From Oscillospiraceae bacterium (GTDB lineage: Bacteria > Bacillota > Clostridia > Oscillospirales > Acutalibacteraceae): a stretch of 17,066 nt of DNA. The notes under the pieces are model-generated. The model was not told the DNA's origin, made no database searches, and worked only from the letters and a program-made list of their open reading frames with translations. The stretch spans positions 1 through 17,066 of the forward strand of contig SVOX01000015.1 in the NCBI GenBank assembly GCA_015066165.1. The letters are read 5' to 3'. Positions 1 through 7,616 of this stretch are shown one piece after another. A program made the position numbers and the translations under genes. Numbering within the stretch: position 1 is the first letter of the stretch; each line of letters starts with the position of its first letter.

Positions 1-341
1 CAACAAGTTTCACCTAAATATAAGCGACCTTTTATATCACTCCAAATATCGCACCAAGCCTTCATATTGGATATTGTATCTAAAAATATTGACTCGCTTA
101 TGTCGTGTTTTTTGTAGGTGGTGCTTGTCTCTTCACACATATATAAAAAGCACATCAAATTTTTTATGCCGTCTTCACAGTTGATATCGTAAGCCATAGG
201 TTCGGTATCGGTTATAATTGTGACTTTTTGTAATTCTTCTTCAAAGTTGTGGTTATATTTTTTATTGAAACCGATTTTATAATACCATTTTCTAATAATA
301 GATTGAGTTTCATTTAATTCGCATTTGATTTTATTATTCAT
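1..341 (-). CDS. GNAT-like acyltransferase, N-terminal part (runs off the left edge)
   Basis: This is a partial gene read leftward. The ATG at 341-339 follows an AAAGGAGC ribosome site six bases upstream, and 113 codons stay open to the edge without a stop. The visible protein begins MNNKIKCELNETQ, and near the edge it has KAWCDIW followed by GRLYLGE. I recall this pattern from clostridial proteins annotated as acyltransferase domain-containing (an N-acyltransferase N-terminal domain followed by a GNAT-like C-terminal domain), but the catalytic half lies outside the window. The substrate is unknown. A plausible promoter lies just upstream at 373-400. The reading frame and start are well supported; the family is a recollection from limited sequence. 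Confidence 0.6.
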   Translation of the reverse strand, partial: MNNKIKCELNETQSIIRKWYYKIGFNKKYNHNFEEELQKVTIITDTEPMAYDINCEDGIKNLMCFLYMCEETSTTYKKHDISESIFLDTISNMKAWCDIWSDIKGRLYLGETC

Positions 342-372
342 ATAAAAGCTCCTTTGCGATTTTACTATAATT

Positions 373-400
373 ATTGTATTGGTGTAGAAATGAAAATCAA
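373..400 (-). promoter_or_regulatory. Putative sigma-A promoter of the acyltransferase gene
   Basis: On the minus strand, TTGATT (400-395) is followed after 16 bases by TACAAT (378-373), about 32 bases before the ATG. The match is good but not perfect, and the local AT-richness makes chance hits possible. Confidence 0.45.
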
Positions 401-453
401 TGTGAATATAGTTGAAAAATTTTAGGTTTTGGTTCATATTATTGTAAAAATAA

Positions 454-482
454 AACCGCAGTAGATTTTGTCTACTGCGGTT
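454..482 (-). terminator. Intrinsic terminator downstream of the alpha/beta hydrolase gene
   Basis: A perfect 12-bp stem (454-465 with 471-482) with a 5-base loop is followed on the minus strand by TTATTTTTA. It lies about 110 bases past the hydrolase stop codon and before the acyltransferase promoter. The plus-strand side is also T-rich, but there is no plus-strand gene to its left. Confidence 0.75.
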
Positions 483-592
483 ATGTTATATTATTTATTT
501 TTTATTTTTAAAATAACGTTGCCCGTTATGCTCATTTCCAAAATATCTGTTTGCGTGTTTTATATGGTTTCTTAACAGAGAATATGAGAAAC

Positions 593-2005
593 TTATGCTT
601 TGAATTTATATAGCATATTATAAAATTCTAAAATATTGCTGTTGTCAAATATGTCTATAATTTTAAAAATGCTGTTTTTGGGAGGTTGTGTAGCGGTAAA
701 GGTATAGAGTTTTTGTGTTGACCAATAAACAGTGAATTGTTTGCCGCCACTCGTGGTGTAAGCATTTGTTAGTTTGTTTTTGCCGTTTTCGGTTAAATAT
801 AGGTCAATTGTAATTTTGCTTTTTTTATTAAAATCTTGATAGTAGGTGATATCGGAAATATCTTCATTAGAAATTACAATTTTTCCTGTCGAATTTACAA
901 TTTTAAAATAAGGAATATAGTCATATTCGCCCGTTGGATTCGACATTTTATTTTGCGCAAATAACCACGAAAAAGTATCACGGTCGGAGAATGCGGTGTC
1001 CCAAGCGTTATGTCCAACCCCTTCAAGTTTAATGAATTTAATCTTTTTGCCACCCGCATTTATTATTGAATTATACATACTTTTTGAAGAATTAAACGAA
1101 ACGGTTGCATCATTAGTGCCGTGGAAAATTCTTATTGGAATATCTATGTATGCTGCACCGTTATTACTGTTACCGCCACCGCAAATAGGTATACCTGCCG
1201 CAAAAATATCTCCGTGTTTTTCAAGGAGGTCCCAAGTGGCATAGCCGCCCATAGATAATCCCATAACATAAATACGCTTGCTATCACAAGAATATGTAGA
1301 TTTTATTTCTTCTAATAAATGTAAGGCACTTCCTAATGAACCGCCTTGGTCACCCGCATACGCACGGTCTAAATCCCACCACCCTGTTGTTTGTGGGCAT
1401 ATTAATATGGATGTGGATATTAAATCACCGTTATATTTGAATAGGTTTGTTAGGTTTTTAAGTTGTTTTTCATTATCGCTTCCTGTTTCTCCGGCACCGT
1501 GTAAAAATAAAATAACAGGGTACTGTTTTGATTTTTCATAATTTTCAGGTAAAAACAGACAATAGGGAAGTGAATTTCCGTTTTGTTGGTCGTTAAAAAT
1601 TTGTTTTTTTACCTTGGACATTTGAAAATTGTTTTTAAATGAAAAAATTTTAGTTACTTTTTCAGGTGGATTATATTGTGAAATGTCTTTTGTGTTTGAA
1701 GAGGTAATAGAGGTCTTTGAATTAGAATCAACTTTAGATGAATTTTTGCCTGATTTATTTTTGGTGGTAGAAGAGTTTGAGTTATTTGTAGAAGAAGAGG
1801 GTTCTTGTGTGGAAGAGTTATTTTTTTCACAAGAGTTTTGCGTCTTCGATATTAAAGAACTGTTTGCAGGTTCATAAAGTGTATTTTTTGAATTATTCTT
1901 CTTTAATAAAATTGTAGTTGCTAAAAAACCGGAAGTAATAACTATTATAGCGGTCAAAAAACCTATTGTAACAATTAGTGCTGTTTTCTTTGTGGCTTTT
2001 TCCAT
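593..2005 (-). CDS. Membrane-anchored extracellular alpha/beta hydrolase (esterase/peptidase-like)
   Basis: The protein has 470 residues. A hydrophobic helix at 8-33 is a signal anchor or uncleaved signal peptide with no lipobox. A Ser/Asn/Thr-rich linker (about 48-105) would span the cell wall. The hydrolase domain covers about 130-352: oxyanion motif HGAGETG (169-175), nucleophile elbow GLSMGG (Ser251), acid HGTND (Asp299) and GVGHNAW (His332). This is the arrangement of the prolyl oligopeptidase/PHB-depolymerase-like esterases. The C-terminal region (about 365-450) is extra and faintly resembles the SecD P1 head domain. The ATG at 2005 follows AAAGGAAGG with five bases of spacing. The gene has its own promoter (2051-2079) and terminator (454-482), so it is monocistronic. 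The fold and triad are secure; the substrate (an ester, possibly an acetylated glycan) cannot be told. Confidence 0.85.
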   Translation of the reverse strand: MEKATKKTALIVTIGFLTAIIVITSGFLATTILLKKNNSKNTLYEPANSSLISKTQNSCEKNNSSTQEPSSSTNNSNSSTTKNKSGKNSSKVDSNSKTSITSSNTKDISQYNPPEKVTKIFSFKNNFQMSKVKKQIFNDQQNGNSLPYCLFLPENYEKSKQYPVILFLHGAGETGSDNEKQLKNLTNLFKYNGDLISTSILICPQTTGWWDLDRAYAGDQGGSLGSALHLLEEIKSTYSCDSKRIYVMGLSMGGYATWDLLEKHGDIFAAGIPICGGGNSNNGAAYIDIPIRIFHGTNDATVSFNSSKSMYNSIINAGGKKIKFIKLEGVGHNAWDTAFSDRDTFSWLFAQNKMSNPTGEYDYIPYFKIVNSTGKIVISNEDISDITYYQDFNKKSKITIDLYLTENGKNKLTNAYTTSGGKQFTVYWSTQKLYTFTATQPPKNSIFKIIDIFDNSNILEFYNMLYKFKA

Positions 2006-2050
2006 AATATACCTTCCTTTATAAAAACGAGTTTAATTATTATAAATTTG

Positions 2051-2079
2051 ATTATAATTTATTGAAATTTTTTTGTCAA
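2051..2079 (-). promoter_or_regulatory. Consensus sigma-A promoter of the alpha/beta hydrolase gene
   Basis: TTGACA (2079-2074), a 17-base spacer and TATAAT (2056-2051) are a perfect match to the housekeeping promoter. They lie about 45 bases before the hydrolase start codon. Confidence 0.9.
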
Positions 2080-2095
2080 GCAAAAGGGGAATACT

Positions 2096-2128
2096 AAAAA
2101 ACACCGCAGTTTAAAACTACGGTGTTTT
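2096..2128 (-). terminator. Intrinsic terminator of the oadB-like/small-subunit operon
   Basis: A stem formed by 2098-2111 with 2115-2128 (13 pairs and one C-A mismatch) carries a T-run on the minus strand (2101-2096, partly inside the stem). It follows the 46-residue membrane-protein gene by about ten bases and precedes the next promoter. Confidence 0.8.
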
Positions 2129-2138
2129 GGTTTGCGTA

Positions 2139-2279
2139 TTATTTTTTGGCTGTGAATAATTTGTTGATAAGAAGTGTTGCTAAAATTATAATACCTATTA
2201 CTATAAATATTGCTATCATACCTGAAAGCATATATTTTAAATTGTAAATGAAATTCATTGCGTTAAAATCACTAAACAT
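2139..2279 (-). CDS. OadG-like small membrane subunit (46 aa)
   Basis: This 46-residue protein starts MFSDFNAMNFIYNLKYM, has a single transmembrane helix at about residues 18-38 (rich in I, V, L, A, G), and ends in KLFTAKK. GGAGGT overlaps the TAG stop of the upstream oadB-like gene, and the ATG at 2279 lies eight bases further on, so the two genes are probably translationally coupled. An earlier ATG at the ribosome site hits a stop after four codons. One-helix gamma subunits (OadG) hold sodium-pumping decarboxylases together. Very short OadG-related subunits accompany OadB-like proteins in Clostridia (recalled). The extramembrane part of a full OadG is missing, so a scaffold for a biotin enzyme is doubtful. 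Confidence 0.8.
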   Translation of the reverse strand: MFSDFNAMNFIYNLKYMLSGMIAIFIVIGIIILATLLINKLFTAKK

Positions 2280-2292
2280 TAAACATTACCTC

Positions 2293-3474
2293 CTACATAA
2301 AGAAGTTAAGGATAAGACCGCCGGCTATAACCGAAGCGATTTGTCCTGAAACGTTTACGCCTATAGACTGCATAAGAAGGAAGTTTTGCGGGTCTTCTTT
2401 AAGTCCCATTTTGTGAACAACACGGCCTGACATTGGGAATGCCGAGATACCTGCCGCACCAATCATTGGGTTGATTTTCTTATTCTTTGGTAAGAAAAGG
2501 TTTATAAGTTTTGCAAACAAAACACCGCCTGCAGTATCAAAAATGAAAGCAAAAAGGCCAAGTGCCAAAATGAGAAGTGTGTCAAGACGTAAGAACTTAC
2601 CGGCTTCCATTTGAACAGCAATAGTAATACCAAGGAATATGGTAATAAGATTTGCAAGTACTTTTTGAGCAGTTTCGGAAAGGGAATTAAGCACTCCGCA
2701 TTCACGAATCAAGTTACCGAACATCAAGAAACCAACAAGTGCTACCGATTCGGGAGCAACAACACCGGCAATTACGGTGATGATAATTGGGAATAATATT
2801 TTTGTAAGTTTTGAAACTTGCTTTGTTTCGTAAGGCATTCTAATAAGGCGTTCTTTTTTGGTTGTAAGCGCTTTAATAACAGGGGGTTGAATAATTGGAA
2901 CCAATGCCATATAAGAATAAGCCGCAACCATAATAGCACCGGTAATACGGTTATCGGCACCTAAAAGTTTGTTTGCAACAACAATGGCTGTGGGGCCGTC
3001 TGCCGCACCTATAATACCAATTGAAGCAGCTTCGGGAGTGGTGAAGAACATTGATGCCAAACAGAAGGTGAAGAAGATACCAAACTGTGCCGCTGCACCA
3101 AAAATCATAAGTTTTGGGTTGGTGAGAAGGGGACCGAAGTCAATCATCGCACCAATACCTATAAATAGTATGAGTGGGAAAAGTTCGTTTGCGATACCTG
3201 CGTTAAACAGGGTTGTGAGCGCACCTTCGGTTACAAGTTCGCCTGTTTTGCTAAATTGGTTAATGGCGCCTGAAGAAGGTATATTAACCAAAATTGTACC
3301 AAATCCCATTGGTAAGAGAAGCGTGGGTTCCATATCGTGACGAATTGCCAAATATATCAGCACACCGCCGATAACCCACATTACGAGATATTTCCAACCG
3401 CCCGCTGCGGCAAATGCGGAAACGTTTTCTACAAGAAAACTAAGCTCTCGTAGGATGTCCATTAGAAAATCCAT
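2293..3474 (-). CDS. Sodium-ion-translocating decarboxylase beta subunit-like membrane protein
   Basis: This 393-residue polytopic membrane protein belongs to the OadB/MmdB/GcdB family, whose members carry Na+ across the membrane during decarboxylation of a carboxybiotin. Landmarks are GIGAMIDFGP (105-114), the ion-site loop GIIGAADGPTA (Asp159, equivalent to the essential Asp203 of Klebsiella OadB), AYSYMALVPIIQPP (185-198), FDTAGG (312-317) and GVNVSGQ (372-378, with the conserved Asn). The length is close to that of the family. The start follows AAAGGTG nine bases upstream. The gene is followed 13 bases later by an OadG-like peptide gene. No carboxyltransferase or biotin carrier is in view, so it may act with distant subunits or as a stand-alone cation carrier. 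The leader is a manganese-riboswitch-like RNA. Confidence 0.93.
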   Translation of the reverse strand: MDFLMDILRELSFLVENVSAFAAAGGWKYLVMWVIGGVLIYLAIRHDMEPTLLLPMGFGTILVNIPSSGAINQFSKTGELVTEGALTTLFNAGIANELFPLILFIGIGAMIDFGPLLTNPKLMIFGAAAQFGIFFTFCLASMFFTTPEAASIGIIGAADGPTAIVVANKLLGADNRITGAIMVAAYSYMALVPIIQPPVIKALTTKKERLIRMPYETKQVSKLTKILFPIIITVIAGVVAPESVALVGFLMFGNLIRECGVLNSLSETAQKVLANLITIFLGITIAVQMEAGKFLRLDTLLILALGLFAFIFDTAGGVLFAKLINLFLPKNKKINPMIGAAGISAFPMSGRVVHKMGLKEDPQNFLLMQSIGVNVSGQIASVIAGGLILNFFM

Positions 3475-3509
3475 AATTTTTTACACCTTTCTATATTTGT
3501 TTTGGGGAT

Positions 3510-3550
3510 AAAAAAAGACTTATACTACGAAATAAAGCGCAGTAAAAGTC
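3510..3550 (-). terminator. Riboswitch-controlled intrinsic terminator
   Basis: GACTTTTACT (3550-3541) pairs with AGTATAAGTC (3526-3517) with one mismatch and is followed by seven T residues (3516-3510). Its 5' arm overlaps the predicted 3' half of aptamer helix P1, the usual layout of a transcriptional riboswitch switch. Confidence 0.85.
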
Positions 3551-3633
3551 TCGTTATTTAATGCAAAATGCGGGTGCAAACACCGTACTGACGCAAAATG
3601 CAACGCAAAAAGCGCTAACTACTCCCTAATACA
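3510..3633 (-). ncRNA. yybP-ykoY-type (Mn2+) riboswitch with terminator, upstream of the oadB-like gene
   Basis: The minus-strand leader contains the conserved L1 element AGGGAGUAG (3627-3619) and a P2 hairpin (AGCGC 3616-3612 with GCGUU 3606-3602). A P3 stem follows (3602-3592 with 3572-3562, three central U-U mismatches) that encloses the L3 element GCGUCAGUACG (3594-3584) and the hairpin GGUG/CACC. The 3' element AACGAGAC (3555-3548) then runs into the terminator. Order and sequence match the manganese-sensing yybP-ykoY aptamer, with its L1 and L3 metal site, as I recall it. The P4 helix is absent and P1 is weak (two U-U mismatches). In this class, Mn2+ binding stabilises P1 and disrupts the terminator, so high Mn2+ would switch the genes on. 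Transcription should start near 3633. Confidence 0.8.
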
Positions 3634-3639
3634 AGTAAG

Positions 3640-3668
3640 ATAATAACACAAATAGTTTGCCTTTGCAA
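3640..3668 (-). promoter_or_regulatory. Promoter of the riboswitch/oadB-like operon
   Basis: TTGCAA (3668-3663), a 17-base spacer and TATTAT (3645-3640) on the minus strand place the start of transcription at about 3633, right at the 5' edge of the aptamer. Confidence 0.75.
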
Positions 3669-3712
3669 GTGAAAAATATAAATAATAAGGTAAAAAATTA
3701 AATTTACAAAAG

Positions 3713-3741
3713 TTGATTTTATTAAATTGTTATGATATAAT
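3713..3741 (+). promoter_or_regulatory. Promoter of the penicillin-binding protein operon
   Basis: TTGATT (3713-3718), a 17-base spacer and TATAAT (3736-3741) lie 32 bases before the start codon. It is divergent from the oadB-like promoter, with the two -35 boxes about 45 bases apart. Confidence 0.85.
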
Positions 3742-3773
3742 ATTTTTACATCTACTATTGATAGGAGTTACTT

Positions 3774-6119
3774 ATGGACGATAGAGACATATTCAGTTAT
3801 GATACTTCAAATAAAAATGTAAATGATGGGCAGTCGAGTTTTGACCTTAACAGTTTTTCGACACCTCAAAAAAAGGACGAAAAGCCCAAAAAAGCCCCAA
3901 AAAATAAAAAGCAAAAAGCTTTAAAAATGGTGTTGACCTGTTTTCTTATTGGTGTAATTACGGTGGCTATTGTTGCGGGTAGTTTTATCTTGTATGCGTT
4001 TACAATGGTTGACGGTACTGTTAAACAAAATCTCAACGATTTGCAACTCAATTTTACCACTTCCGTTTATGTTCAGAACAAAAGCGGAAAATGGGAAGAA
4101 CATCAGCGTTTGCACGGTGAATTTAATCGTATTTGGGTTGAATACGATGAAAATGCCATTGAAAAAGGCGAAAAGAATTATAAAGGTATTCCAAAAAAAT
4201 TGGCGGATGCGTTTATCGCTATTGAAGATAAAGGTTTTGAATCTCACTATGGCGTTGACTGGAAACGTACGTTTGGCGCCCTTTTAAATGAATTTTTCCA
4301 TTTTTCTTCAAAGTTTGGCGGCTCGACCATTACTCAACAGTTGGTTAAAAATTTGACTGATGACCGCAAACAAGATGCAGGACGTAAAGTTCGTGAAATA
4401 ATGAGAGCCCGTTACCTTGAAACTAAATACACTAAAGACGTTATTTTGGAATGTTATCTTAATACAATTCCTATGGGTCACGGAACTTACGGTGTTCAGG
4501 TTGCTTCAAACTATTATTTTGATAAAAACGTTGATGAATTAACCTTGGCGGAATGTGCTTGTCTTGCCGCTATTACAAAGGCGCCGTCTTACTATGCGCC
4601 TGATACTAATCCCGAAAATAATAAAGAACGCCGTGAAACCGTTCTTTATGAAATGAAAACACAGGGCCGCATAACCGAAAAAGAATATAAAAAAGCAATA
4701 AATGAAAAACTTAAGGTTAAATCTAACCAAGATGCAACTGCACAAAATGATATAAATTCATATTTTGTTGATGCTTTAATAGAACAAGTTACAACTGATT
4801 TGTGCGACAAATACGGTTATACTAAAGAAAAGGCAGAACAACTTTTTTACACAGGTGGATATAAAATTTATGCCACAATGGATAAAAATGCGCAGGATAT
4901 AGTTGAAAAAGCATATTTAGACGTTGCAAAAAAAGCCAAAAAGAGTGCAAAAGGCGACCCGCTTTGGGGCGCTATGACAGTTATGGATTACGAAGGTAAC
5001 GTTAAAGCGATTGCCGGCGGTATTGGTAAAAAGACTGCAAACCGCAAGTTCAACTGCGCTACAGATGCTAAACGTCAACCCGGTTCTACAATGAAGCCAA
5101 TTTCGGTTTATGCGTTGGCTGTTGAAAACGGAATAATTAATTATTCAAGCATTCTTAACGATACAAAAGCCACTTACGGTAAATGGTCACCTAAAAACTC
5201 GGGTGGCGGATATTCCGGTAATATTACTGCTCAAAATGCTATTGAAAGGTCTAAAAACACAATTCCTGTTGCTCTTGCAAACAAAATGGGCGTAGAAGCA
5301 TGTTTTGAGTTCCTTACCGAAAAATTGGGGCTTAAAAATCTTGATAAAGAAAAAGACCTTAACCTTTCGGCTTTGGGTCTTGGCGGTACAAGTGGCGGTG
5401 TTACAACTTTGGAATCGGCGGCGGCTTACGCTGTGTTTGGTAATGGCGGACTTTATTATGAGCCAACATTCTATAGCAAAGTTACCGACCAAAAGGGCAA
5501 TATTATTTTAGAAAAGAAATCTCAACCAATAGCCGCTATAAGTGAAGATACTGCGGTTGTTATGAATAAATTGCTTCAAACTGTAATCTACGGTAAAAGC
5601 GGTACTGGTACTTCGGTGGCTTCTTCGGTTTCGAAGATGAAACTATTTGGCAAAACCGGTACTTCAAGTTCTAACAACGACAAATGGTTTGTAGGCGGTT
5701 CTCCGTATTACGTTGTATCTTCTTGGTGCGGATATGAAACGATGCAAAATATGCCTTCGGCAAACTTGGGATTAGCAAAAAGCCAATGGGCAACCGTTAT
5801 GTCAAAACTTCATAAAGGATTAGAGAAAAAAGACTTCCCTGAAAGTCCGTACGCTATTGACAGGTATTACTGCACAAAAACAGGTGGTCTTGCAACTGTT
5901 GAGTGTAAGAGCAAGGCGGTTGGTTGGTATAAAAAGGGTAATTTGCCCGAGCCATGCCAAAAGCATAACGGACAACTTATGAAAACCCCTGAAGAAATAG
6001 AAAAAGCGAAAAAAGAAGAAGAAAAGAAAAAAGAAAACGAAACTTCATCGGTTTCTTCCGGTGAGACGTCAACTTCATCTGAACAAAGTCAAACTTCAAC
6101 AACTACAAGTGGTGAATAA
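3774..6119 (+). CDS. Class A penicillin-binding protein (bifunctional transglycosylase/transpeptidase)
   Basis: This PBP1A-type enzyme (781 residues) polymerises lipid II and cross-links peptidoglycan at the outer face of the membrane. It has a cytoplasmic, lysine-rich N-terminus, one membrane helix at about 52-77, and a GT51 transglycosylase domain at about 110-290 with EDKGFESHYG (catalytic Glu151), GGSTITQQLVKN (182-193) and VREIMRARYLE (206-216). The transpeptidase domain spans about 395-690, with STMK (nucleophile Ser438), SKN (493-495) and KTGT (627-630). The C-terminal tail is charged, then Ser/Thr-rich (about 740-781). AGGAG lies six bases before the ATG. It is transcribed with the downstream DUF2156-GNAT gene (9-base gap). 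No key residue is missing. Confidence 0.96.
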   Translation: MDDRDIFSYDTSNKNVNDGQSSFDLNSFSTPQKKDEKPKKAPKNKKQKALKMVLTCFLIGVITVAIVAGSFILYAFTMVDGTVKQNLNDLQLNFTTSVYVQNKSGKWEEHQRLHGEFNRIWVEYDENAIEKGEKNYKGIPKKLADAFIAIEDKGFESHYGVDWKRTFGALLNEFFHFSSKFGGSTITQQLVKNLTDDRKQDAGRKVREIMRARYLETKYTKDVILECYLNTIPMGHGTYGVQVASNYYFDKNVDELTLAECACLAAITKAPSYYAPDTNPENNKERRETVLYEMKTQGRITEKEYKKAINEKLKVKSNQDATAQNDINSYFVDALIEQVTTDLCDKYGYTKEKAEQLFYTGGYKIYATMDKNAQDIVEKAYLDVAKKAKKSAKGDPLWGAMTVMDYEGNVKAIAGGIGKKTANRKFNCATDAKRQPGSTMKPISVYALAVENGIINYSSILNDTKATYGKWSPKNSGGGYSGNITAQNAIERSKNTIPVALANKMGVEACFEFLTEKLGLKNLDKEKDLNLSALGLGGTSGGVTTLESAAAYAVFGNGGLYYEPTFYSKVTDQKGNIILEKKSQPIAAISEDTAVVMNKLLQTVIYGKSGTGTSVASSVSKMKLFGKTGTSSSNNDKWFVGGSPYYVVSSWCGYETMQNMPSANLGLAKSQWATVMSKLHKGLEKKDFPESPYAIDRYYCTKTGGLATVECKSKAVGWYKKGNLPEPCQKHNGQLMKTPEEIEKAKKEEEKKKENETSSVSSGETSTSSEQSQTSTTTSGE

Positions 6120-6128
6120 AAGAAAATT

Positions 6129-7490
6129 ATGTTGGAATTTAAACCAATAACTTTAGAAAAGGCAAAAGAACTTAAAAAGAAATTATTTTCACCAACCCGT
6201 TTTTCTTGTGAAACAAATATTGTAAATTTACTTGTTTGGCAAAAAATGTATGATAATATGTACGCTGAAGACGAGGGGATGCTTTTTATTAAATCGGGCG
6301 GTATTGAAAAGGAAACTTTTAGATTGCCGTTTGGTGAAAATATTAAAAGAGGCATTGAAAAACTTTGTGAATACACGGGTGAAGAACACCCGAAATTGTG
6401 GGTTCAACAGGGTGAACGTTTTGAAGATTTTAAACTTCAATTTGGCGAAGAATATGAATTGATTCCTGAACGTGATGCCTTTGATTACATTTATTTGCAA
6501 GAAGATTTGGCAAATTTGTCAGGTAAGAAATACCACAGCAAACGCAATCATATTTCTGCTTTTTCAAAGCAATACGACTGGAAGTTTAAAGAAATAACCG
6601 CCCAAGATATTCCAAAAGTTCTAGAGTGTGCAAACGAATGGTACGCCTCTAACAAGGAACGTTTTGACAAGTATATGGAATGTGAAAAGCAAGGTATTGA
6701 ACTTATGCTTTCAAATATGGAGTTGCTTGATATTAAGGGCGGGGCAATATATATTGATGAAAAAATTGTTGCCTTTACTTTGGGTTCACCAATAAACTGT
6801 GAAACCTTTGATATTCATATTGAAAAAGCATTGCCCGAATATGCTACGGCTTATACGGTTATAAACCGTGAATTTGCCAAAATTCTTACCGATTATAAAT
6901 ATATAAACCGTGAAGACGATTTGGGACTTGAGGGACTTCGTAAAGCAAAACTTTCTTATAAACCGTATATTTTGCTTAAGAAATATGCGGCAGTTTCTAA
7001 AGCGGAGCGTATAAAGCAAATTTATCATGAGGCGTTTGGTGAAGAAGATAATTCTTTTGAAGATGATTTGTTTAATACCTGTTTTGAATATTGCCGTTAC
7101 CTTGAAAAAGACGGTAGAATAGTTTCTGTTTGTTTTGAATTTCCGTGCGTTTTAAACGGCTCGCCTGTAAAGTATATTTTTGCCGTTACCACAGCTAAGG
7201 AATTCCGCTCAAATGGGTATGCAAAAGAACTTATTGAAAGTTTGGGTAAAAACGGTGAAACGCTAATTTTAAGACCTGTCGATAGTTCGCTTGTTCAATA
7301 TTACAAAAGTTTGGGATTTTGCGAATTCAAAGCCACTAATCAACAAAGTGATTTTTCTTTAGAGCCCGTTGGTGCGTTTAAAGAATTGGCGCAAAAATAT
7401 GCTGATGATAAGGGTGAATTTACCGCTATGTATAAAAGCGAAAATCCCCAAAATTTAAACAATTTAACTTTTTTATATAGTTTACCTTAA
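6129..7490 (+). CDS. DUF2156 (phosphatidylglycerol lysyltransferase-like) domain fused to a GNAT acetyltransferase
   Basis: The protein has 453 residues. The first about 290 match the DUF2156 fold, a double-GNAT module seen in aminoacyl-tRNA-dependent transferases such as the MprF catalytic domain. The clearest signature is NREDDLGLEGLRKAKLSYKP (260-279), with HSKRNHISAF (136-145) earlier. The remaining about 160 residues form a separate GNAT domain with the acyl-CoA-binding turn RSNGYAKELIE (360-370) and YYKSLGF (391-397). No membrane segment is visible, so it is cytoplasmic. The ATG is nine bases past the PBP stop, with only a weak ribosome site, so translation may be coupled. A terminator follows directly. 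Its position behind a PBP suggests an envelope-related role (inference); the substrate is unknown. Confidence 0.85.
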   Translation: MLEFKPITLEKAKELKKKLFSPTRFSCETNIVNLLVWQKMYDNMYAEDEGMLFIKSGGIEKETFRLPFGENIKRGIEKLCEYTGEEHPKLWVQQGERFEDFKLQFGEEYELIPERDAFDYIYLQEDLANLSGKKYHSKRNHISAFSKQYDWKFKEITAQDIPKVLECANEWYASNKERFDKYMECEKQGIELMLSNMELLDIKGGAIYIDEKIVAFTLGSPINCETFDIHIEKALPEYATAYTVINREFAKILTDYKYINREDDLGLEGLRKAKLSYKPYILLKKYAAVSKAERIKQIYHEAFGEEDNSFEDDLFNTCFEYCRYLEKDGRIVSVCFEFPCVLNGSPVKYIFAVTTAKEFRSNGYAKELIESLGKNGETLILRPVDSSLVQYYKSLGFCEFKATNQQSDFSLEPVGAFKELAQKYADDKGEFTAMYKSENPQNLNNLTFLYSLP

Positions 7491-7518
7491 AAATGTCAAC
7501 GAGAGTTGACATTTTTTT
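7489..7518 (+). terminator. Intrinsic terminator of the PBP/DUF2156 operon
   Basis: A perfect 12-bp stem (7489-7500 with 7505-7516) with a GAGA tetraloop ends in a run of seven T. It begins inside the stop codon of the preceding gene. The flanking A-run makes it potentially bidirectional. Confidence 0.95.
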
Positions 7519-7537
7519 ATTTTGGCAGTATATGATA

Positions 7538-7566
7538 TTGACAAAATTTGCTTTTTAATTTAAAAT
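7538..7566 (+). promoter_or_regulatory. Promoter of the two-gene secreted-protein operon
   Basis: TTGACA (7538-7543), a 17-base spacer and TAAAAT (7561-7566) predict a transcript start near 7573, which leaves about 44 bases of leader before the preferred start codon at 7617. Confidence 0.85.
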
Positions 7567-7616
7567 TAAAATGAGTAATTATGAAATTATTAACTCAAAA
7601 CGGAAAGGGAAGAATT

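Noticed and set aside
2969..3340. A 123-codon plus-strand frame opposite the oadB-like gene
   Set aside because: It is antisense to strongly conserved OadB motifs, and the encoded sequence is low in family-like features.
3541..3615. Repeated GCAAAATGC-like words read as operator sites or direct repeats
   Set aside because: They are the two arms of helix P3 and the P2 hairpin of the riboswitch-like leader, so RNA folding explains them.
7581..7616. Upstream in-frame ATG extending the beta-helix protein by 12 residues
   Set aside because: It has no ribosome site, lies about eight bases from the predicted transcript start, and would push the signal peptide away from the N-terminus.
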